Assembly: GCF_029433105.1 (NCBI RefSeq)
Contig: NZ_JARNTW010000007.1
Coordinates: 1 to 64,000 of the forward strand
Reading direction: 5' to 3'
DNA length: 64,000 bases
Origin: Runella sp. MFBS21
GTDB taxonomy: Bacteria; Bacteroidota; Bacteroidia; Cytophagales; Spirosomataceae
Positions 1 to 6,160 of the stretch are shown one piece after another. How positions within the stretch are numbered: position 1 is the stretch's first letter; the number at the start of each line of letters is the position of its first letter. The notes beneath the pieces were generated by a model, which saw only the letters and a list, made by a program, of their open reading frames with translations, had not been told where the DNA came from and ran no database searches. Position numbers and translations under genes: made by a program.

Positions 1-86
1 TCCAATCGATACAGTTCAATGACATGCCATCGAAAGGCACCTGTTTTGTACTTTTTCTTTAAATTAATAAAGCTGCTCACTTTCAT
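1..86 (-). CDS. Possible 5' end of an unknown gene running off the left edge
   Basis: An ATG on the minus strand at 86 opens a frame with no stop to base 1. It gives about 28 residues, starting MKVSSFINLKKKYK and continuing with an aromatic, basic stretch that reads like real protein. I do not recognise the family. Only the first residues are in the window, and the opposite strand is also open over much of this stretch, so this is a weak call. The palindrome ACACAATTTGTGT lies just upstream at 93-105 and could be an operator. Confidence 0.3.
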   Translation of the reverse strand, partial: MKVSSFINLKKKYKTGAFRWHVIELYRL

Positions 87-450
87 AACTTTACACAATT
101 TGTGTCAAGCTATTTCAGGGATATACAGTTTTTTATGTTTATCATAGTAATTATAGTAGCTTTCCTTTTTACAAATGCCAGTCTTAGGGATGAGTCATGC
201 CGTTTTTCTCCTAAATTCGGTATATCTATCAATTGTTTGAATTTTACAAGTATCCGTTTGATTCAGGCAAACAAAGAGGTACCTTCACAGTGTACTTTTG
301 TGACATCAAAAAGCACCGCCGAGCATGCAGGAGGTGCTTTTTAGGAAGGTCTTCTAAATGCTTATGTTTGTTTTTTATAATGAATTAAAATCAGATTGGG
401 TATATCGTAAGACTTATTGAATTTATTGCACACAAAATCATACAATTACC
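87..450. other. Intergenic region, no convincing gene
   Basis: AT-rich stretch between the left-edge frame and the first aldo/keto reductase. It holds the 13-bp palindrome ACACAATTTGTGT at 93-105 and a terminator hairpin at 310-340. An 80-codon open frame (102-344) runs through it but begins with a non-ATG codon and ends inside the terminator stem, so I do not count it as a gene. Confidence 0.5.
310..340. terminator. Hairpin terminator
   Basis: AAAGCACC (310-317) pairs perfectly with GGTGCTTT (333-340) around a 15-base loop. A-rich sequence precedes it and T-rich sequence follows, so it could work on either strand. Confidence 0.55.
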
Positions 451-1467
451 ATGAAATACAATTTGTTAGGAAATACGGGACTTAAAGTCTCAGAGTTGTG
501 CCTCGGAACAATGACTTTTGGCGGAAAAGGAATGTGGACTGCCATCGGAACGCTCCCCCAAGATGAAGTGGATGCTTTAGTGAAAAAATCGGTAGATGCG
601 GGGATTAATTTTATCGATACTGCCAATGTCTATAGCGAAGGACTCAGCGAAAAAATGACTGGGGCAGCTATTCGCAATTTAGGGCTACACCGTGACGAAC
701 TCGTTATTGCTACCAAAGTTCGTGGGAAAATGGGTGCGGGAGTCAACGAATCGGGTTTGAGTCGCAAACATATCCTACAGCAAGTCGACGAAAGTCTTCA
801 ACGCCTTCAGTTGGATTACATTGATTTATATCAAATCCACGGTTTTGACCCTCTTACTCCGCTCGAAGAAACCCTCGCCGCTCTCGACAGTGTGGTAAGC
901 AGCGGAAAAGTGCGTTATATTGGATGTAGCAATTTGGCGGCTTGGCATATCATGAAAGCGCTAGGGATTTCTGAGCAAAAACAATTCGCTAAATTTATCT
1001 CCCTCCAAGCTTATTATACGATAGCAGGTCGGGATTTAGAACGAGAAATTGTGCCACTTTTACAAGATCAAAAAGTAGGTTTGATGGTTTGGAGTCCCTT
1101 GGCAGGAGGATTGCTAAGTGGTAAATATGGACGCCACGAAACTCCTGAAAATGCGCGCCGGGCAAATTTTGACTTTCCGCCAGTCAATAAAGAAAAAGCT
1201 TATGATATCATAGACGTGATGCAAACCATCGCAAAAGGCAAGGGTGTTTCGGTTGCGCAGATTGCATTGGCTTGGCTTTTACACCAGTCAGTGGTGACGA
1301 GTGTCATCATTGGAGCCAAAAATACTACTCAATTAGACGATAATCTAAAAGCTACAGAAGTACAGCTTACCGCAGACGAGCTTGCTCAGTTGGATGAAAT
1401 TAGCAAACTAGCTCCCGAATACCCTGGTTGGATGATTGAGCGTCAAAGTGCTGACCGTAAGGTATAA
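451..1467 (+). CDS. Aldo/keto reductase
   Basis: Cytosolic NAD(P)H-dependent oxidoreductase with a TIM-barrel fold, 338 residues, which is normal for the YajO/Tas/AKR11-like group. The start is the ATG of MKYNLLGNTGLKVSELCLG, the canonical first strand. The catalytic tetrad is visible: Asp and Tyr in DTANVYSEG, Lys in VIATKVRG, and His in DLYQIHG. The C-terminal cofactor-binding segment (SVIIGAKNTTQL) is intact. A paralogue with the same N-terminal pattern lies at 36390-37412. The AraC regulator downstream on the same strand could control it, but a stable hairpin separates the two genes. The substrate cannot be told from sequence. Confidence 0.93.
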   Translation: MKYNLLGNTGLKVSELCLGTMTFGGKGMWTAIGTLPQDEVDALVKKSVDAGINFIDTANVYSEGLSEKMTGAAIRNLGLHRDELVIATKVRGKMGAGVNESGLSRKHILQQVDESLQRLQLDYIDLYQIHGFDPLTPLEETLAALDSVVSSGKVRYIGCSNLAAWHIMKALGISEQKQFAKFISLQAYYTIAGRDLEREIVPLLQDQKVGLMVWSPLAGGLLSGKYGRHETPENARRANFDFPPVNKEKAYDIIDVMQTIAKGKGVSVAQIALAWLLHQSVVTSVIIGAKNTTQLDDNLKATEVQLTADELAQLDEISKLAPEYPGWMIERQSADRKV

Positions 1468-1523
1468 AGGAAATTGTCGTTGGAAATAGGTTACTGTTTA
1501 GTTAACCTATTTTGTAACACATC

Positions 1524-1564
1524 GCCGTATCTTTACCAAAACTATTACTTGGTAAAGGTACGGC
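1524..1564 (+). terminator. Long hairpin between reductase and AraC gene
   Basis: A 16-bp stem, 1524-1539 with 1549-1564, has one G-U wobble and a 9-base loop, and starts GCCGTATCTTTACCAA. There is no strong T-run after it, so it may be a terminator or an RNA-stabilising hairpin. Confidence 0.5.
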
Positions 1565-1616
1565 TAGATTTCTGTGGAAGCCTTGATTTATTTTTGTTAT
1601 AAAAAATGTACTCTTC

Positions 1617-2516
1617 ATGTCAAAAACTGAAACGTTAGAGGATTTTTACCGGCACAAGCTAAACGAAATTCCGCCTAATTTGTCGCGGGATTTAGGGCAT
1701 TTTAATGCTTTTCGACTCGAAGATTATCATAAAGTTGGAAAAGCCCCTATACAATATGCTCGACGTGATTATTATAAAATATCATTGATTCGGGGGCATT
1801 TTGTGTATCACTATGCCGACAAAAGTTTGGAAGTGGAGGGAACGACGCTGTTGTTTTTTAATCCGCAAGTCCCCTACACGATGCAGCCTCTTGATGATAC
1901 TCGCAGTGGTTTTTTTTGTATTTTCAGAGAGGAGTTTTTTAGTGAATACATGCGCAATAACCTCCGCGAACTGCCCATGTACGCCGTTGGAGGAAAGCCT
2001 GCGTACCCACTTAATGAAGCGCAAGATAGAAATGTGGCTCAGGTTTTTGAGAAAATGCTAGAGGAGCTTCAATCCGATTATCGTTTCAAGTACGATTTGA
2101 TTCGAAATTATATCATGGAGATGGTTCATTATGCGTTGAAAATGCAGCCTTCCGAAAGATTATACCAAAACATTGATGCCAATACGCGACTTACCAATGT
2201 GTTTACGGAATTGCTTGAACGACAATTTCCGATAGAATCTCCCTCACAAAAATTTTCGTTGCGGTCGGCCAAAGACTTTGCTAGTCAGCTCAATGTCCAC
2301 GTTAATCACCTCAACCGCGCCATTAAGCTAAGTACTGGCAAAACTACCACTGGACATATCGCAGAGCGCTTAGCGAGCGAAGCCAAGGCCCTTCTCAAGC
2401 ATACTGATTGGAATATTTCTCAGATAAGTGATTGTTTGGGTTTTGAAGAACCCGCGCACTTTAACCACTTTTTCAAAAAACAAACTAACCTGACTCCTAC
2501 AGCGTTTAGGAATTAA
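1617..2516 (+). CDS. AraC-family transcriptional regulator
   Basis: DNA-binding regulator of 299 residues. The N-terminal half (about 1-180) is the cupin-like ligand-sensing domain seen in many Bacteroidota AraC proteins, with the FFNPQVPYTM strand typical of this group. The C-terminal ~100 residues carry the two helix-turn-helix units. The first is around AKDFASQLNVHVNHLNRAIK and the second ends in CLGFEEPAHFNHFFKKQT, which matches the family signature. It lies 150 bp downstream of an aldo/keto reductase on the same strand, a common pairing. The ligand and targets are unknown. Confidence 0.92.
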   Translation: MSKTETLEDFYRHKLNEIPPNLSRDLGHFNAFRLEDYHKVGKAPIQYARRDYYKISLIRGHFVYHYADKSLEVEGTTLLFFNPQVPYTMQPLDDTRSGFFCIFREEFFSEYMRNNLRELPMYAVGGKPAYPLNEAQDRNVAQVFEKMLEELQSDYRFKYDLIRNYIMEMVHYALKMQPSERLYQNIDANTRLTNVFTELLERQFPIESPSQKFSLRSAKDFASQLNVHVNHLNRAIKLSTGKTTTGHIAERLASEAKALLKHTDWNISQISDCLGFEEPAHFNHFFKKQTNLTPTAFRN

Positions 2517-2610
2517 GATGACTCGAAGGTTTTAAGATGAATAGGGGAGAGCATTGCTAGCAATGATAAGTCTACTTGTTCAACAAACTTATTTTTTATA
2601 AATTCGTAAT

Positions 2611-3311
2611 GTGAAAAAAACAAAAGAGAGAGGACTTGATTTTGAGGTTGACAAACTAACCAACTCAATTGAAAATGTCATAACAGGAGATAGTTTTACT
2701 ACAGAAATCTCTATTGTATCTCTTGTTGACCTTAAAAAGGTAACGAAAAAGAACCAATGGCAGTTTGACTGGAAATTTGAGTATAAACAGCCAGAAAGAG
2801 AAGTATATAAACTGACAATTGTTAATAATCAACAGATAATCCAAGGCTTGATAAGCCTTGAAGTGAAGTCAGATCATGTTTATATGCATCTTGTTGAAAG
2901 TGCTCCCTTCAATAAAGGAAAAGCAAAAGTTTATGCTGGAGTTCCTGGAAATTTAGTAGCATTTGCTTGTAAACTTTCATTTCAACGAGGACATGAAGGA
3001 AACATAGCATTTTTCTAAAACACAGCTTATACAGCATTACATTAGACTTGTTCTTGTTTGACAATCAGGTGTTTAAAAAAAATATATCGTTTTAGAATTG
3101 AATATAGTCACGAAAATGAACCGCCCTTATTTTTAGCCAATTCTCAGGCGGTTCAAGAGTAAACAAATCAAGCTTTTTTAGACAAAGTCCTGAAAATCAA
3201 TACACAAACAAGTCTATTGATAGTTTAGGTGCAATACATGTTGGTGGGAGAATTATGATTATTGATACTATTGCAGCATTAAAACTACTTCATAAATACT
3301 TCCCAAAATGA
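2611..3311 (+). pseudogene. Broken GNAT-like acetyltransferase gene
   Basis: The frame opens at a GTG (2611) and reads 135 residues to a stop at 3016-3018. Adding one T to the T-run at 3011-3014 restores a second frame that continues SKTQLIQHYI. That frame is then cut by a 172-bp element (3044-3215), after which the rest, DSLGAIHVGGRIM through LHKYFPK, resumes and stops at 3311. Removing the element and one ATT copy rejoins QHYI to DSLGA in frame. The C-terminal half (GVPGNLVAFACKLSF, hYxxxLGA) looks like a GNAT acyl-CoA-binding core. This is inferred by eye. A 64-residue partner ORF overlaps the stop (ATGA). Two independent lesions indicate a dead gene, unless the T-run difference is a sequencing error. 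Confidence 0.75.
3044..3215. mobile_element. MITE-like 172-bp insertion with terminal inverted repeats
   Basis: The ends are AGACTTGTT (3044-3052) and its exact inverse AACAAGTCT (3207-3215). Imperfect inverted similarity continues inward for about 36 bases, including a shared TCAGG block and an A-run. ATT flanks both ends (3041-3043 and 3216-3218) as a probable 3-bp target duplication. A 2-bp TA duplication with the ends one base further in is an alternative reading. No coding frame lies inside. There is an internal perfect hairpin GAACCGCC/GGCGGTTC (3118-3125/3147-3154). It interrupts the GNAT-like gene, and excision restores that frame. The parent transposase family is not identified. Confidence 0.72.
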
Positions 3312-3502
3312 AAAGGAAAGCAACAGAACTAGACGTGGACTTTGTCGGTAGTCAAAACGACCCGTTGACAAAAGAAGAACAATTAGCTATTAGCACTTTC
3401 ATTAAACAGTTGAAGGAAAAAAATAGCAATAAAACTCAAATTAAATCTAAAAAGCAGCCTTCATCACCAAAGGGACGGACTATTACAAAGGTACTAGTGT
3501 AA
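3308..3502 (+). CDS. Small basic protein, partner of the GNAT-like gene
   Basis: Sixty-four residues, rich in Lys. The N-terminus MKRKATELDVDFVG and the middle LTKEEQLAISTFIKQLK form a predicted helix, followed by a disordered basic tail. The ATG overlaps the stop of the preceding broken gene (ATGA), so the two were translationally coupled. I recall similar two-gene pairs in other Bacteroidota, but the function is not known to me. A toxin-antitoxin-like role is possible (GNAT toxins pair with small proteins), but the usual RHH antitoxin pattern is absent. With its partner disrupted, this gene may be an orphan remnant. Confidence 0.55.
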   Translation: MKRKATELDVDFVGSQNDPLTKEEQLAISTFIKQLKEKNSNKTQIKSKKQPSSPKGRTITKVLV

Positions 3503-3579
3503 TTGGAAGCCCAAGTGTAAAAGCGTAGACTTGTAGTATGCTCCACATGGCATATTTGCGTAGCCACTATTCGGACACG

Positions 3580-4002
3580 ATGAAAATTTTTCAACAACGA
3601 TTACAACTTAGAGAACGCTCACGAGGGTTTCATCTTATTACGGACGAAGTGCTGAGAGCGTTACCCCAACTCAAAGAGCTAAGGGTAGGTATGTGTCAAG
3701 TTTTTATTCAGCATACTTCTGCTTCTTTAACTATCAACGAAAACGCCGACCCCACCGTTCGCAAAGACTTTGAGATGTATTTTAGTAAAATAGCTCCCGA
3801 AAACGACCCCGATTATCAACATGATTACGAAGGCTCAGATGATATGCCTGCGCATTTGAAGGCATCGCTATTGGGCGCGTCGGTGATGATTCCGGTCACT
3901 AATGGTCATTTGGCACTGGGGACTTGGCAGGGTATTTACTTGTGTGAGCACCGCAACTATGGTGGCTCACGTACACTTATGATTACGGCTTGGGGCGAAT
4001 AG
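3580..4002 (+). CDS. YjbQ/UPF0047 family protein
   Basis: Small cytosolic protein, 140 residues from the ATG at 3580 (MKIFQQRL). An upstream ATG at 3538 would add 14 atypical residues and is less likely. The family signature is complete: QVFIQHTSASLTINE near residue 45, the DPDYQH stretch, and the C-terminal GTWQGIYLCEHR with conserved His. Family members form trimers with a His-rich metal-like site; some complement thiamine-phosphate synthase defects, and the true reaction is unsettled. It converges on the nuclease gene downstream with only 9 bp between the stops. Confidence 0.9.
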   Translation: MKIFQQRLQLRERSRGFHLITDEVLRALPQLKELRVGMCQVFIQHTSASLTINENADPTVRKDFEMYFSKIAPENDPDYQHDYEGSDDMPAHLKASLLGASVMIPVTNGHLALGTWQGIYLCEHRNYGGSRTLMITAWGE

Positions 4003-4011
4003 CCGCCCCTT

Positions 4012-4980
4012 TTATTTACAGTCGCATAAGTCGCGGTCTACGTAGGTTTTGTTGCCCTTGGCATTGAAGTAATAACAGCCCCCACTTCGCCCCACAAAAA
4101 GGATGTTTCCTTTGTACACACTGCATTTGGTATCAATGTCGATACTAAAGTTACGATAATCAAACCGTTTGTTAATAAGAGAGTTACGTATAGAGGAGGT
4201 AGTACTTGAAAAAAAATGAGTACCCGTTTTTTCTTCGATTTCGGCAACCGTTGTTACAAAACGAAACCAACCTGCATTGTGTAAAGTATTACTTTTATTA
4301 GGAAAGTCAACCGCAATCACAGGCGTGTCGGCAGATAAGTCATTGATAGTACTATTTTCTGGTAAAACAACGATAATTTTATAGATGCGAGCCGGTACAT
4401 TTACTTTGTCATTAATTTTTCGTGCGCTTCCTTTGCTTCCTTCACCGCCTGTTCCATAAGTACCTGCTGTAATGTAGAGTTTGTATTTTTGTAATGCCAA
4501 ATCTCTACAAAATTCCTCCAAATAGGCCCACGATTCTCGATTGAGTTCAGGAGCTTGAGGGATGATATTGGTCATCAAGAAAGTACTCGAATTGTTGGTG
4601 GGCGAATTGGTTCGGTCGGCTGAAGGACACAAATGCCCACGGTCAAAACCTGTAGAAGAGTAGTCGCTGGAAACCACTTTAGTCCAGCTTTGGGGCAGAT
4701 TATCGTCGGGCCTAAAATCATTTTGACGGTCACTACTTCCAAGCCAATTTCTTGATAACTCCCACGCTACCCAATTGGCATGGCCTTTTGTACGATTGTA
4801 GGAGAGGGTGTATTGGGGCTTGATAATGAGGTAGTTGTCAGGAGAGGATGTGGTGGCTTGGGTGGGGTTTCCTAATGCCAAGTGGATGCTATTGGTAGAA
4901 GAAACGAAGCTTTTGGGAGCGCAACTTTCAACCAATAATAATATAAATACAAGGTATAAAATGCGACGTGCTGTAATCAT
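4012..4980 (-). CDS. DNA/RNA non-specific endonuclease (NUC1 family) lipoprotein
   Basis: Exported sugar-nonspecific nuclease of 322 residues. The N-terminus is a lipoprotein signal ending LLLVESC (Cys20), so the mature enzyme is probably membrane-anchored and may face the periplasm or the cell surface. The catalytic DRGH motif is at residues 113-116 in FDRGHLCPSADRT, with His116 as general base. The metal-binding Asn lies in PELNRESW (about 147). The family includes Serratia nuclease and mitochondrial EndoG. A likely role is nucleic-acid scavenging or biofilm DNA turnover. No inhibitor gene is adjacent, which fits an exported enzyme. Confidence 0.9.
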   Translation of the reverse strand: MITARRILYLVFILLLVESCAPKSFVSSTNSIHLALGNPTQATTSSPDNYLIIKPQYTLSYNRTKGHANWVAWELSRNWLGSSDRQNDFRPDDNLPQSWTKVVSSDYSSTGFDRGHLCPSADRTNSPTNNSSTFLMTNIIPQAPELNRESWAYLEEFCRDLALQKYKLYITAGTYGTGGEGSKGSARKINDKVNVPARIYKIIVVLPENSTINDLSADTPVIAVDFPNKSNTLHNAGWFRFVTTVAEIEEKTGTHFFSSTTSSIRNSLINKRFDYRNFSIDIDTKCSVYKGNILFVGRSGGCYYFNAKGNKTYVDRDLCDCK

Positions 4981-5136
4981 AAATGCAGAAATTGATGCCC
5001 CAAAGGTCAGATTTTATTTGTTTTGGTGAAACAATAAAATTTTAAAAAAAATAGAGATACATGCAACCTTCCGACTCATAGTGGCATCTTATGGTTGTAT
5101 TTAGCAAATTATCTATTCAACAAAACTCATACAGCG

Positions 5137-5904
5137 ATGAAACGTTTACTTGGCCTAATGTTAGTAGTAGTAGGAACTTCAGTTTATGCCCAAAAAGAAG
5201 TGGCTGCGTCCGAGATTTTTGGAGCTATTGACCAAAACAAATCTGTACAATATGATGGGGTAATAGTGACAGGAGATTTGGACTTTACGGAGTTGTCGAA
5301 TCGTAAAGTAAAAAAAGAAAAGGGAGGCTGGAACGAAATTAAAGCCTTTGTAGAAGTACCTGTAGTTTTTAGAAATTGTATATTTAAAGGGGATGTGATT
5401 GCTTACAAAAATCTCCAAGAAAACAACCGACGTTCAAAAGTATTTAACATTGAAATTAACACAGGCACTACCTACTCAGCGGATTTTCGGGAAAATGTAG
5501 TGTTCGAAAACTGTACCTTTGAAAATGGTAGCGAGTTCAAATACTCTACATTTTCTAAAATTGCCAACTTTGGTGGTAGCAAATTTGCCCAACATGCCAA
5601 TTTCAAATACGCTAACTTTCGTAGAGGCGCTAACTTCGCTCATATTGGATTTGGAGATTATGCCAATTTCAAGTATGCCGACTTCTCAGAGAAAACATCC
5701 TTCGATGAGGTTCGGTTTAGAGAGCATGCCGATTTTAAATACGCAAACTTTAGCCAAAAAGTAAGCTTTAACAATACTCGTTTTCAGCGCAATGCCGATT
5801 TCAAATACGCTGACTTTCACAATGGAGTAGCGTTTGAAAAAACAGATTTTGACGGTAGTGTCGATTTTAAGTACTCTAATGGCAAACGTTACGTATCCCG
5901 TTAA
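5137..5904 (+). CDS. Exported pentapeptide-repeat protein
   Basis: 255 residues from the ATG at 5137 (MKRLLGLMLVVVGTSVYAQ), which gives a clean signal peptide. An upstream start at 5095 would spoil it. From about residue 110 to the end the protein is built of A(N/D)F-type pentapeptides, organised as roughly five 20-residue coils with the recurrent core ADFKYANF. This should fold as a right-handed quadrilateral beta-helix. The repetition is also visible in the DNA. The function of exported members is unknown. The stop codon sits inside a 12-bp direct repeat, followed by a large palindrome. Confidence 0.85.
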   Translation: MKRLLGLMLVVVGTSVYAQKEVAASEIFGAIDQNKSVQYDGVIVTGDLDFTELSNRKVKKEKGGWNEIKAFVEVPVVFRNCIFKGDVIAYKNLQENNRRSKVFNIEINTGTTYSADFRENVVFENCTFENGSEFKYSTFSKIANFGGSKFAQHANFKYANFRRGANFAHIGFGDYANFKYADFSEKTSFDEVRFREHADFKYANFSQKVSFNNTRFQRNADFKYADFHNGVAFEKTDFDGSVDFKYSNGKRYVSR

Positions 5905-5938
5905 ATAACTTCTAAGGGCGATTTGACCCGTTAAATAA
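5897..5938 (+). repeat. 12-bp direct repeat CCCGTTAAATAA, two copies
   Basis: Copies at 5897-5908 and 5927-5938 are 30 bp apart. The first contains the TAA stop of the pentapeptide gene. The second runs into the left arm of the palindrome at 5933. Confidence 0.8.
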
Positions 5939-6011
5939 GTCGAACGTTGGTGACAAAGAAAGCACTCGTAATTTTGTGCTTGACTTAGGTGCACCAACGT
6001 TCGACTTATTT
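5933..6011. repeat. Large perfect palindrome, probable terminator
   Basis: The 20-bp left arm 5933-5952 (AAATAAGTCGAACGTTGGTG) is matched exactly by the right arm 5992-6011. Inside the 39-base loop a smaller stem AGCAC/GTGCT (5961-5965/5976-5980) can form. T-rich sequence follows on the plus strand, so it probably ends transcription of the pentapeptide gene. It is longer than a usual terminator and could also be a remnant of a small repeat element. Confidence 0.75.
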
Positions 6012-6118
6012 TCTTTAGCACACACCCATTCATTGCAACGATAGGCTTTGGGAAGGCGTAATAAAGGCGTATAAAGATAATTTTTGCATTTTATCCTTAT
6101 CAATAGGATTTAATTAAG

Positions 6119-6126
6119 TAATTTTG
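6119..6126 (+). promoter_or_regulatory. -7 box of a Bacteroidota promoter
   Basis: TAATTTTG fits the TAnnTTTG consensus and lies 34 bp before the ATG of the esterase gene, giving a short leader. No clear -33 TTG was found. Confidence 0.35.
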
Positions 6127-6160
6127 AAGCTTTTACCTCATTGAGAATTAGAAAATTTTA

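Noticed and set aside
102-344. 80-codon open frame with a hydrophobic start
   Set aside because: It begins with a non-ATG codon, has no recognisable family pattern, and its end forms the right arm of a terminator hairpin.
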